Source: Thermomucor indicae-seudaticae (Eukaryota > Mucoromycota > Mucoromycetes > Mucorales > Lichtheimiaceae). From it: a stretch of DNA of 24,001 nt. The notes beneath the pieces were generated by a model, which worked only from the letters and a program-made list of their open reading frames with translations, searched no databases and had not been told where the DNA came from. The position numbers and the translations under genes are program-made. The stretch covers positions 1-24,001 of the forward strand of contig JSYX01000552.1 of the NCBI GenBank assembly GCA_000787465.1, written 5' to 3'. Numbering within the stretch: position 1 is the stretch's first letter; each line of letters opens with the position of its first letter. Below, piece by piece: positions 1 to 10,829 of the stretch.

Positions 1-3000
1 CATTACTTTTTGGAAATACTGTACAGCTGAGTAGCACCAAAAACAATGTAAGCTCCTGTGACAGACATACAGACGGCCAGATGGAAATAAATATGAAAGC
101 CCGTCATCTACGACATAAGTTAAATCAGCTCGTCGATTCGTCTTGATGATATCTGTCCGCGTGCGTCATCTAATCCCAGCCTTGACGGTGAATGCAGTTC
201 TCGCCCTTTTCCTAAACCAGGATAACTTTTGGTGATGTGATAATCTTAATGTGTCACTGAGAGAACGGCAGCCTTATAATAAACGGATTTTCGATTTTCC
301 ATGAAAGCAACAAAGACCACCAGATCTAGCACGTGTTTCCTTCTAAGAAAGGTCATCAAAGAAGCAATACGTGAAGGCCAGCGCAGAACAACTCATTGCC
401 TTGGTTAAAGAGCAGCGGCCGTTATGGCTCTGTAGATTATCCATTGAATAAGTTATGTATGTAAAGTACTGCGCAGTATGAGCCACCTAGAAATTCTATT
501 TCCATAACATAGGACAAGAATAAAGAATGGCCTTTCGTCATGTTGTCGGTTGGTTAAAGCAGAAAAATTAGAGCTACTTATGTTTCTTATCACGCAACGG
601 ATCCCTGTGCATCTCGACACAGTTAACTGAAACAAACGGAATTAACATAAAATTTCTGTAATTCGTCCGATTTTATGAACTGAATTGCAGGTCATCTTTG
701 AACGTGTACACTGGTTCTCGCCAGAAGCTGTGGGACGTGCGCAGGTCACGTGTATTTTTGCGACACGTGTGCACTCCGAAACGTGTTCTCGTCGAGCGCT
801 TCTGTTGCTGAGTCTTGAGGTATGATGGACCAGCTGGGACATGCCAGCAGTGATGTTCCTTGGAGATGGAACGCAGATGACAACGGCTAAAGAGGAACTG
901 AGAGAGTTTGTGATACACGAATAGAAAACTGCAGCTCAAGAAGTGACATGAGCAAGACATCGCATTTGCATCACCTTCGGCAAAACCTGTTGCTTATGTA
1001 TTAGTCCTTGAAAAGTGATAGTAACGTTGAGCAGCTGGTAGCCTCCGCCCGGTCTCCTGCTAGTTTACAGCCATTTATCGAAGAGCAACAGCAGTATGGA
1101 CATGTCAAGGAATCGATCGATGAAGCTTGCTACTCGTATACAGCCGACACGAAGGGCCAAATAGACAGGGTCGTAGAAAGATACGGTCCCCGTTTGGTGA
1201 AGGCAGTGCTTCTGAAATGGGAATTACCATTGTCGCCTTTGCGTGGGACGTTTTCCTGAAAATGGCTGTCGCAGGGGAAAACTGTACCCATTCTCAAAGT
1301 TATACTTGATAAACCATGGGCGTACATCAGATCCCATGAAAAGTATCAAAGAAGCGGCACTTAACCGCATGGCAATCGGCAACTTCGCTGTTGACCAGTG
1401 TTTGACTGATTAAGCGAATCCGCCAATTATACCCTCTGTAGGAAATATCGTTTTCACGCATGGAATATGTTGGGTCTCCGTTGCTTATTCGAGATTGAAA
1501 ACAAGGGTATTTTCTGCTCACGATGTTTGTAAACTGTGCGTCCGTTCCCATCAGCTGGTACTGCTCGGAGATTATGGAGATAATAACCGAGCTTTGCGCT
1601 CGAAACGCTATTGCCGTTGGTCGAGTGCCGTGGAAACTAAAGGAGGGGGTTTCTGAGTCACAAAGAAGCACGTTCGGCATGACGATATTTGAATTAGACC
1701 AGCAGGCGCCATTCGACAGCTCGATACGCTTACTACATGATTGCCGCAAACTGACAAGTGTATACAAGTGGTCCTCTCAGCTAAAAATATTTCGCGCGAC
1801 TAGGACAGGCGCTTGCGCATCCCCTGGTGCTCTGAGGTCATTATGAGAGTGGCCATCCTACTTCAATAGAAGAACGCACCGTATCTTTGCTGCTAGTAGC
1901 GATATACAGTACTCGCGGGATAATTCCATACTGTCGGCAACGCCAAAATCTGATCGGATTATCGAGATATCGGACGATGGAGCTGGAACTTCACTTTATC
2001 GGAATGAACCGAAGCTGGTAAGTCTTACACAGCATCAATATAGGAGAGCAGATGGAAGCTTCTAGGGTGCTGTGGCCTTGCAGAAAATAGAAAAATGGTA
2101 ACGGCAAGCGTGTTACGAGTGGATGATATCAGTTATTCCAATGAAAACGCCACAGTATGTAATCAGTCCGTTTTTTCCTCTTTGGTTTCAGTTTATGCGG
2201 ATAAAAGAGTATTCCGTTTTACTTATTCTGCATTGCTTCTTTTAACTTCAAGAAGAGAAAGGAAAAGTACAGTTATGATGAACCTGCTAAAGAAATTCGT
2301 TTCCGACTGGTGGTCATATCCCGGCTGATAAGCGTTATAACAATGGTGTCTTCTCTTTAGTCGATTTCAAATGTCCATCGTGTCAGTTGTCCTCTATTTA
2401 GGGAAGCGTGGTTTTTGTTTGATCTTCCTTGGACCTATCACTGAAAGTCCTCGATTGGGACGTCTTGTACAAATGCCAAGCTCACGTCCTTGGCCAATGC
2501 TGTTTAACGAGCGCGTGAAAGCCCAAGTATCAAGCCTTTCCCGCTTACATCCAATGCTGGTCGTATGCATCTATATACTTTGCGTTTTGGTCTTGTTTGA
2601 TTCTGAAAAATTCAAGTACGCTCATCAAGCTGTCGCTGCATTTCCACTGTTCATTTCTTTCTTATATTTGACTGTTATGTATCTGTATAAGTTTTTTCTT
2701 ATGCTCTTGGCAAGATTGCCTTGGACGTATCGGTGCCTGTACACAGCTCGGCAATGTTCCCATTTCTATTGCCAGTTCAAATTACATATTTGAATTTGCG
2801 TCCGCTAGGTCATTGCAGTACGGTGCGCTGACAAGCTTGGAGCTCTTGCCGTGGTTGGCTTACGGCTTACGCCCGTGACATCTTGTGGCGTCAGTTTCCT
2901 AAAATGGAAATGAAAGCAGGGGTTGTCTGGATCAGTGTGTTTCATAGTGAAATGTTCCAGTCGAGGACGGTTTTTACCGTTTTTTCATGTATAGCGGTGG

Positions 3001-3471
3001 TATCTTGTAATTAACGGAGGGTTGTCATTACATTTTCCCGCGCTACACTGTTGAAGACATCATTTAAATAACGATAGGATGCAATAATGCCAAGAAATTA
3101 CGGGCGTGCAACTTTTTCTGATGGGGAAATTCAGAATTTTTCAGTTTCACGCAAAATTTTTTTGACAAGACCCTTTACGGTCTACCCGTGCTCTATTAGG
3201 ACATCCCGCGCCAAAACGTTTACTCTAGCAGGTTATGTGATCTCGTTTTCGTATAAACGGTGCAAATAGTATGCACGACGTGCAGTCTGCCTTTTCCAAG
3301 TGCCCTTTTTGCAACACAATCGATCCCTTTGAGTGGTTAACACGGTTGAAGCTGTTTTTCCAGCAGTCACGGAGAAACACCACAAAAAATGCCGTCCATC
3401 TTCCCCCTCTTTAAACACGGGCTTTTTCGCGTTTTCTCAGCAAGCTCGCTGCGTTCTTTTTCCTTCCTGTC
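1..3471. other. Gene-poor left flank, no recognisable gene
   Basis: No reading frame here has a product I recognise. Open frames are short (up to about 146 codons), occur on both strands and overlap each other, as expected for non-coding DNA. Stretches on the + strand around 1008-1320 and 1523-1846 read as fairly ordinary protein broken by stops, so an old decayed gene is possible, but I cannot name a family. No tRNA, rRNA, long terminal repeats or inverted repeats were seen by eye. The last 150 bases or so are pyrimidine-rich and probably form the promoter and 5' leader of the sirtuin gene starting at 3472. Confidence 0.5.
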
Positions 3472-4650
3472 ATGGTTAAGATTGCGATTGCCGACCCGCC
3501 TGAAATCACAGAACATCATCTTGCAGAAGTCGCCGCCTACATAACCAAAGCAAAGCGAGCTATAGTGGTAACGGGAGCGGGTATATCGTGCAACAGTGGG
3601 ATACCAGTAAGTTCTTGCTATTACAACCTTTCAGCATATAGTTTTCGTAATCGACCAAGTGGATTCCTTTTGAATTAGGACTTTCGTTCAAGCAATGGCC
3701 TGTACAATCTCGTGAAGAAAAAGAATCCGGGCGTAGTCCTGAAAGGAATTGAACTGTTCGACGCCAATCTGTTCAAAGATGAACGAAAAACCAAATCGTT
3801 TTATCATTTTATGGCCGAACTAAAGACCCTTGTTTCTTCGGCAATACCAACGCCTACACACGAATTTTTGCGCCAATTACAAGAAGCGGGACACATTTTG
3901 CGGCTCTATACACAAAATATCGATGATCTGGAGGCATCCATTGACTTGCCAGTCGTGCAGTTGCACGGAACGATGAAGAATGTCAGATGTACGCTTTGTT
4001 CAGCGTCGTACCTCTTTACCAAAGAATACCAGAACACATATCGGAAAGGGCGCGCCCCGATCTGCCCAAATTGTAAGACCATTGGGGACGAGCGAGCCTT
4101 GTTGGGCAAACGTCAGTTGGCTGTAGGCACGCTGCGACCGAACATTGTTTTGTATAATGAAGAGCATCCTGATGCTGAAACGATCGGAGAATTACAAAGT
4201 AGCGATATTAAACGGAAACCAGACCTCTTGATTGTGCTCGGCACGTCGCTCAGAATACCGGCATTAAAACGATTTATCAAGCTCGCCGCAAAGACAATAC
4301 ATGAATCCAGTCAAGGATGCACGATTTTAGTCAACAAGACACCTCCGACCAAGGAATGGGAAAGAGTATTCGACTATTTTATTGAAGGCGATTCAGACGA
4401 GTGGGCAGACAGAATGAAGGAAAAGTTAAAAGACAATGCGTTGATTTCGGCGGCATGGAGGAGGATCCAAGATAGAATAAAGAAGAAAGAAGAGGATGAA
4501 GAAGAAGAGGATGAGGAAGAAGAAAAGGAGAACACGAGGAGAAGGAGGACGCGCAAGATGAATGAGCCTGACGAATGCCATAAATCATTACGACAATTTA
4601 AAGTTATAAAACGGCCAAAGTTGACCCGGTCGCCTGTAAAGGCTAAATAA
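3472..4650 (+). CDS. Sir2-family NAD-dependent protein deacetylase, Hst3/Hst4-like
   Basis: Exons 3472-3606 and 3679-4650 are joined across a 72-bp GTAAGT...TAG intron and give 368 residues. Visible Sir2 motifs are GAGIS (residues 35-39), GIPDFRS across the splice junction, TQNID, the catalytic His in QLHG (about 141), a zinc ribbon with Cys 149/152 and 174/177, GTSL, and a late LVNK strand. The order LFD...FYHFMAELK...PTPTH...LRLYTQNID...LRPNIVLYNE resembles fungal Hst3/Hst4, which deacetylate histone H3 Lys56 after S phase; that subfamily call is inference. The C-terminal tail has a long Glu/Asp run followed by an Arg/Lys cluster, consistent with nuclear localisation. The start is the first ATG after a pyrimidine-rich leader. 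The stop codon overlaps an AATAAA signal. Confidence 0.9.
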
Positions 4651-4651
4651 A
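4646..4651 (+). terminator. AATAAA polyadenylation signal overlapping the sirtuin stop codon
   Basis: The hexamer AATAAA contains the TAA stop at 4648-4650. If it is used, the sirtuin mRNA would have a very short 3' UTR, which fits the short spacing (142-235 bp) to the next start codon. Use of the signal is inferred from sequence only. Confidence 0.4.
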
Positions 4652-4791
4652 AATCTATCCTAGCTTGCTTACTTATTGCTGCTAATCCTTCATTTGTCGG
4701 ATATGTGTTTTGGCTCTCCGAGTCTGTTGCTCTAGCAGTCTACGAATTATACCCTGATTTTCCATTCGCTTCCGAATATCTGTATATACTC

Positions 4792-6045
4792 ATGGTTCTA
4801 TTTCGCGTTGCACGTCCCACAAAACTCTTGCAGCCTCTTCTCAGCACTCATAGTCGCTACTCCTTTAGCACCAGTCGTCTCTCAATGGCACCAAAGCACC
4901 ATAGAGTGGTCGTCATTGGTTCTGGGCCTGCCGGTAAACATAACATTACAGATTCGACACGAGGGCCGTCGTGCATCAGACTTATTCTTTTGGCCCAAAC
5001 CAGGTCATACGGCGGCCATTTACCTTGCCCGTGCACAGTTGAAGCCGACCATGTTTGAGGGCATGATGGCTAATGGCTTTGCACCCGGAGGCCAGCTCAC
5101 GACCACGACCGATGTCGAGAACTTCCCTGGGTTTCCCGAGGGCATATTGGGTGGCGAGCTCATGGACAGAATGCGAGCTCAATCCGAACGGTGCGGTACT
5201 GTCATTGAAACAGAGACGATCACAAAGCTCGATTGTCAGCAACGGCCGTTCAAACTTTGGCGTGAAGGATCCGAAGAGAATAGTGAGCCTACAGACACCA
5301 GCGATGCCGTCATTCTGGCTACTGGGGCGTCGGCGAAGCGAATGAATTTGCCAGGCGAGGACAAATACTGGCAGAATGGTATTTCTGCTTGCGCTGTATG
5401 TGATGGCGCGGTACCCATCTTTAGAAACAAGCCGTTGGTAGTCGTGGGTGGAGGTGATTCTGCTGCGGAAGAAGCCATTTATCTGACGAAATGCAAGTAA
5501 AAATTCTTGGGATAGCGATTGTCTATATTTACTCTGTACTAATGAATTTATTGTGGATAGATGGTTCGCATATACATGTCTTGGTGCGCCGTGATCGATT
5601 GCGAGCTTCCAAAGTCATGGCAAACCGACTTTTGAAGCATCCCAAGGTGACGGTACATTTTAACACAGTAGCCACCGAAGCTCTGGGTGACGGTAACCTG
5701 CTGACAGGCGTGGCAACCCGTGACACTGTGACGGGAGAGACAGGAAAGATTGAGGCCAGTGGATTATTCTATGCTATCGGTCATGAACCTGCCACGGGAC
5801 TTGTCAAAGGCCAAGTGGATTTGGATGAGAGTGGCTATATTAAGACAGTTCCTGGATCATCTTTGACAAGTGTTCCCGGTCTATTTGCTGCTGGAGATGT
5901 ACAGGATAAACGGTATCGTCAAGCTGTCACCAGTGCTGGCTCAGGATGCATGGCTGCCCTGGACGCTGAACGATACCTGAGCGAATTGGAAGCTGAAATT
6001 GTTGATCAAGGACGCTCCATCAAAGATCAACCAGCCAAAATGTAA
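4792..6045 (+). CDS. TRR1: Thioredoxin reductase (NADPH), low-molecular-weight flavoprotein type
   Basis: The enzyme transfers electrons from NADPH through FAD to thioredoxin. Exons are 4885 (or 4792)-4933, 5004-5492 and 5561-6045. From the ATG at 4885 the protein has 340 residues, the usual size. Motifs, numbered from 4885, are the FAD site GSGPAG (12-17), ATGA, the redox disulfide CAVC (Cys146/Cys149), the NADPH site [10 protein letters not shown], and the C-terminal FAD motif [16 protein letters not shown]. Intron 1 is GT-AG (70 bp). Intron 2 (5493-5560) must use a GC donor, GCAAGT, to keep the frame and restore the conserved YLTKYG; a TACTAAT branch site lies at 5537-5543. An in-frame ATG at 4792 adds 31 residues rich in Arg, Ser and Leu and lacking acidic residues, like a mitochondrial presequence. 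One gene may therefore supply both cytosol and mitochondria. Confidence 0.93.
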
Positions 6046-6420
6046 CCATATTAGCCTTTCTTGCTCAAAAATTAATCATTGCTTATAGACATCTTTGTAC
6101 AACGTTTGCATTATTTTCCATTACACTCTCCTTTCCGATAGAATTTTGAGGCGCGTTGATATTACCCCTCTTCGCCATTCTACTAAAGATTGTATTCCAG
6201 GGAAATCATTAGTTTCCCATGATCTGGGGTCCCTGATACTTTTCGAAGCGGTTACTCTGTAGAAAGCAGGATTCGCGTCGAAGTTGTCCTGTCCGGGAAG
6301 TTGGAACAAGCTTGGAGTGATTGGTGCTGCTGGTCAATTCACTTTTAAACACAGCAAAAATTCGCATTTTAAAGAGGCCGCTTCCTGGGTTTCTCGCCTT
6401 GTTCAGCCTTTCTCTATCGG
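6046..6420. other. Intergenic: TRR 3' end and KHA1 5' region
   Basis: 375 bp between two + strand genes. It should hold the thioredoxin reductase 3' UTR and the antiporter promoter. No clear TATA box, polyadenylation hexamer or repeat was noted. Confidence 0.5.
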
Positions 6421-9364
6421 ATGGCGGCGTCTCCACAGGCGGGCGTTTTTTTCGGGTTTAAACCCGGCTCAGTTCGATTCCAGTAATCCAACAGCACTCT
6501 TTATCATCCAAGTAATACCACTTCCTTGGGATTTGTGTGTTTAAGAGACCCGTTGTCTCACCTTGCAGTAGGCTACCATCATTCTTGTTTTCTGCAGGAT
6601 ATTAGCGATACCCCTTGGATGGTTACGTCAGCCCCGAGTGATTTCAGAAGGTAAGAGAAACTCGAACAACCAGCTCACACGCGTGGACAGTGAACGTATC
6701 CCTTTTTCTTTACTGCTGTAGTCATTGCTGGTATTATTCTAGGACCATCTGTGATGGGCCGTATTCCAGGGTTCAAAGACACCATATTTCCATCCGAGTT
6801 CCTTCCCTTCATAAATCTTGTATCCACGCTTGGCTTGATCTTCTTCTTGTTCCAGGTCGGTTTGGAAGTGGATATGCGCGTGATACGTCGTGATTGGCGA
6901 GAAAGTCTCGCTATTGCCGTAGCTGGCATGGCATTACCTTTTGGACTTGGAATTGCGGTCAGCGTTGGTCTTTACAAGCTTCAAAACAATCCATCTGTCT
7001 CTTTTGCGAGTTTTATGCTCTTTCTGGGTGTGGCAATGGCAATTACAGTAAGGCTGCCAAAAAGCGAATCTTCTTTTTCGTTGTTTTTTACATATTTTCA
7101 TTACGGTACAGGCCTTTCGGGTGTTGGCACGTATCCTCGCTGAACTTAAGCTTTTGCGAACCAAAGTGGGCGCGATCACTATGGCGAGTGGTCTGCTGAA
7201 TGACTGCACGGCTTGGTATGAAAGTCATATGTCTCTGTTTATTTGGGAAATAACTTCAATTCAATGACAAACAATGAAGGGTTCTGCTTGCCCTTGTGGT
7301 GGCTCTGCTGAACGCAACAGGTGGCGTCGAGGCTCTTTATGTCTTCCTGACGGCTGTCGGCTATGCTTTATTTCTCATCTTTATTGTGCGTCCGCTGTAT
7401 CGACGACTGTGCGTCGCAACAGGATCTTTGGAGCACGGGCCGTCACCTCTTCTCATGAGAGTGACCCTTTTGATGGTTCTTGTTTCTGCCTTTGTCACTG
7501 ATATCATTGGCATCCATCCCATTTTCGGCGGATTTCTGGCTGGGGCCATTGTCCCGCATGAAGGAGACTTGGCAACCAAGATTACGGAGAAAATTGAGGA
7601 CGTTGTGAATATCATCTTTCTGCCTCTGGTAAGTGACGCGAAAGAAAAGTGGGTATTTGATATCCGTCCTTGCCTTTCTAACTGTTGAACAGTATTTTAC
7701 ATTATCAGGATTGAAGACACAGATCAGATTACTCAATAGTGGCGTCGTTTGGGGCTATGTGGTTCTAGTTATCTTTGTGGCCTGCTTTGGCAAAATCACT
7801 GGCTGTACAGTAGCTGCCAAATTTTGTGGAATGACCATGCGAGAATCCTTTACGGTTGGGTTCTTGATGAACTGCAAAGGGTATATATCGAAGCATGAAG
7901 TTGGTGCGAACGATGAAACATTTGTGTATTGATTGGGTTTTACTTCAGTCTGGTAGAACTTATTGTCTTGAACATCGGACACGATGCGGGTGTTTTGAAT
8001 GACCAAGGTAAATAAGAATAAGGTTTAATTAAACTTTCCCGGTATTTGGGAAACCTTATAACTTTATTTGCATTTATGCGGTATTCGTGATCATGGTCGT
8101 CATGGCTCTGATTACGACCTTCATGACGACACCTGCTGTTATCAAGCTCTATCCCGAATGGTACCAAAAGCAGCAAGCAGAAAAGACCGGAGACCAAGTG
8201 AGCGCAAAGGCCAGCACCGTGTCACCAGACAAGACACCATCTCCTAATACTGTGCCGGCTCGCTATTGTCTGGTGACGATGCTGAACCGCCTCGAGAATG
8301 TTCCTTCAGTGATGTCTTTGATCAAGCTCTTAAAGCATCACCATCAACCATCCACGTATGCACCCACAACGCTTATAGAAATTCATGCCTTGCGCCTTTT
8401 AAAGCTGACACAGCGCGCCTCCGACGTCATGAAAATTCGAGATCAACGTGAGACTCTGCGCTATGACCCTGTCCTCAACGTAATTTGCACCTTTGCTGAT
8501 CTTGCAAGCATCGATATATTACGCACACGGCTCGAGTTTCTGATGCCAGGAGAATTTGTGAAAGCAGTCGCTGATCACAGCGAAAGAGTTCAAGCAGACA
8601 TGATTTTACTGCCATGGACGACGCATCGATTATTGAGTAGCCAGGATCTGAACACTTTGGATCCGTTTATGCATGAAGATATGCACAACTATTCTCCTTC
8701 AGATGCAGAATTTGTAGAAAATGCGTTTGCAGTGTCGCATACTACAGTCGGTATCTTCATTGACCGCGGTTTTGCCCATGATGCGACATCTTCACTGCGT
8801 ATCATTGTGCCTTTTTTCGGCGGCCGAGATGACCGAGCCGCATTATCGTTTGCGTTACGACTACAGTACCCTCAAAATGTTGAAGTTCTTGTCTTGCGTT
8901 TGATGGATGACGATACGACAGTCTGCACCGACGGTCGGCGTTATGCATCGGCACAATCGATTCATGAGATTGTTTATCCTCGACACAACATCACAGATAA
9001 CGATGATGACAACGACAGTACATGGCTTAATACACTGTTTACACTTCCAAAAGCCGAAGAAGTGAATGTGTCCTGCTTGACTATGGATGCGAACCAGCAG
9101 CAGCTATACAGCGTGATCACGATGATACATGCACAGATCAAAGAGCAACAGCTGAGAAGACAAGATCTTGTGATTATTGGACGGCACTCGTGCGCGTCCT
9201 TATCACTTCCGTCTCCATCGCTCGAGTCATCGGGCACGCATTTTAGCCGGGAATTCAAGGCGGTTCTCGGGACCCTTGCTTATGGTTTACTTTCATCAAA
9301 GGTGCAACCGAGCCTGTTGGTGATTCAGGCCGCTGCACCTGCTATGCATGAAGCACTAATGTAA
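6421..9364 (+). CDS. KHA1: K+(Na+)/H+ antiporter, Kha1-like CPA2 family, possibly disrupted
   Basis: This is a multi-pass monovalent cation/proton antiporter; yeast Kha1 works in endomembranes for K+ and pH balance. Exons are 6421-6511, 6572-6650, 6722-7047, 7112-7215, 7280-7628, 7693-7880, 7949-8007 and about 8082-9364, or about 825 residues (yeast Kha1 is 873). Family signatures are SNPTALFIIQ, LRQPRVISEVIAGIILGPS, FQVGLEVD, LLNDCTAW, GIHPIFGGFLAG, MNCKGLVELIVLNIG, then a long soluble C-terminal domain. There are three oddities. The frame from ATG 6421 stays open only if one T is removed from the T7 run at 6446-6452. The intron starting at 8008 has no AG before the coding sequence resumes. 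The conserved AFPVLAR reads AFRVLAR (Arg codon 7118-7120). The other introns (60-71 bp) are GT-AG with good phase. It is either a recent pseudogene, an allele with errors, or sequencing error. Confidence 0.85.
6446..6452 (+). other. T7 homopolymer causing a +1 frameshift in the Kha1 N-terminus
   Basis: From ATG 6421 the first ten codons read MAASPQAGVF, as expected for a Kha1 N-terminus. The next expected residues, SGLNPAQFDSSNP, are in the following frame. Six T's instead of seven would join them exactly; as written, the frame stops at 6484-6486. An alternative is an unseen upstream exon spliced to the AG at 6437-6438, but no convincing ATG exon was found upstream. Confidence 0.7.
8008..8081 (+). 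other. Intron 7 of the Kha1-like gene with a non-AG acceptor
   Basis: The donor GTAAAT at 8008 is needed because reading on gives a stop at once. Coding resumes with the conserved VFVIMVVMAL, but no AG lies between 8023 and that point. Two phase-compatible ends exist: GG at 8080-8081 (exon from 8082), which one G-to-A change would turn into a normal CAG acceptor, or TG at 8077-8078 (exon from 8079), which adds one Ala. No U12 donor or branch consensus is present. Confidence 0.65.
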
Positions 9365-9741
9365 ATATCTCTAGTCCTTGTATATGATAAGCCGCATGAT
9401 GAACCCACGCCTGTTCACCAGAACTTAGTTATTAGAGCAAGTGTTTGAAGCGAACTTCTTTACTCGCAACTCAATTTTTCCGCGACCTATGGAAAACATC
9501 AATAAAGAATTCTGGAAAACAACATGTCGGCAGAGGCATGTTTGCTAGGGCTCCAAATTCCTTCTTCAGTGTAGTGAAAATAACGCCACACGGGTCGTTA
9601 GCTCCCGGAACGAAACCGAGGTAATGAATCTGTGATATCTAAGCACATTGATGCGTATTACCAACCTGTTTCTCTCGTCTGCAGTTCAAACCCAATAATT
9701 GATTTTCATTGTCCTCCAGAACGCGATTCGCTTGATACTCC
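9365..9741. other. Intergenic: KHA1 3' UTR and next promoter
   Basis: 377 bp between two + strand genes. An AATAAA hexamer at 9501-9506, about 137 bases past the antiporter stop, is a plausible polyadenylation signal. Nothing else recognised. Confidence 0.5.
9501..9506 (+). terminator. AATAAA polyadenylation signal, KHA1-like gene
   Basis: AATAAA about 137 bases downstream of the antiporter stop codon. Confidence 0.4.
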
Positions 9742-10829
9742 ATGCCCGTAACTCGCAGCACACGTCGCCAACAGCACCAACAGCCACAGCAAGAGCTGCA
9801 GCAACAACAGCACACGGATCCAGACAATGTAACAATGTACTTGGCGCGTGAGCTGCGAAGACTGAGAGAGCAAGTTCAGAATCTACAGCGCCAAAATGAC
9901 GAGCAGCAAACGCTGCTCAAATCAATACATCAGTTGCTACTTGAACAACGGGAGCAAGCCTCATCGGGCATGAGGGACACCCCGGAAGTCCCTCATGAGC
10001 ATATGGTGCAAATTAATGTGAGTATGTGAAGAGGCCAAAGAGGGGAAAGTTGGCATACACTAACAAATGCCCTCTCTTCATTTATAAGAGTTCTATACGT
10101 ACGTGCGCCGAAGCACTCGGCGAGGAAGGATTCAGATTTTTGGACGAGCCGTTCCGGTCGCCCCATAACAGAGCCGTTACAAAGCTTGTAAAGGAATTCA
10201 TCATTGAAAACGTAAAAGGTTGCCAATTGAGTGATTCTGTGCTACAAAAGAAGATCCATACGTATTTTCACAACAAACGGTCAGCATTAAAAGCGCCTCT
10301 CGAAGTACGACAGGCCCGCAGGATCTCAAACAGACGAAATAGACGTGTTCTAGTCGTTAGTATTCTTTCTCTCTTTTGGGAAAAGCACCAAAAAGAATGA
10401 ATATACCCACTCACGTTCGAACCCTCTTTTATCTCAGAAACTGCAAAATCGTCAGCAGCAATACAATTTACATGCGGAAGAACTGGAAAGCGAGTATCCA
10501 CAAGCCGAAGCACTTCTACAGAAAGAATGTATGTCGCCCGAAATCAGTGATGTGGAAGATGAGACGACCCTGAAGGTAGTCCGGCCTGCCTGGCGCAGCG
10601 CAAGGGTAAGAGACTGTCTGTAGACCACAAGAAGAAGAAAAAGATGCTAAAACAAGTCGGTCATAAGGCGAACGAGTTTCTCGCAAAGTTAGATTCATAT
10701 ATAAATGAAGCCAAAAGCGCAGCATCATCGTCAAATCACAAGTACAAGGAGTACACTCGGCGTCCTATTGTGGGACCGTCAGTTTTGAGTGAAGAATTGT
10801 TGTCAAGTTTGCCCCCATGGAGCAAATAA
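9742..10829 (+). CDS. Hypothetical coiled-coil, Gln-rich basic protein
   Basis: I do not recognise this family. Exons 9742-10017, 10089-10355, 10438-10605 and 10668-10829 join in phase 0 throughout and give 290 residues. Introns are 71, 82 and 62 bp with donors GTGAGT, GTTAGT and GTAAGA. The N-terminus has a Gln/His run (residues about 10-26) followed by a heptad-like coiled coil (LRRLREQVQNLQRQN...). The middle has a conserved-looking block ending in KKIHTYFHNKRSALK and a basic stretch RRISNRRNRR. The acidic third exon leads to PAWRSAR and a short C-terminal domain. The YFHNKRS segment superficially resembles a homeodomain third helix (WFQNKR), so DNA binding is possible but unproven. Exons 1, 2 and 4 are reasonably secure; the donor of intron 2 is weaker. 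Confidence 0.65.

Noticed and set aside
377..450. EQLIALVKEQRPLW, resembling the start of a MADF domain
   Set aside because: Only one helix-length match; the frame does not continue into the rest of the domain.
1949..2020. RIIEISDDGAG, resembling an ATPase motif of MutL/MORC-type proteins
   Set aside because: Isolated motif with no supporting motifs in the right order or frame nearby; too weak to call a gene.
2371..2793. 140-codon + strand frame with hydrophobic stretches
   Set aside because: No family recognised, hydrophobicity follows T-rich sequence, and no supporting splice or start context.
6470..6482. tRNA T-loop-like GTTCGATTCC
   Set aside because: It lies within the first coding exon of the Kha1-like gene (QFDS codons) and has no matching tRNA arms.
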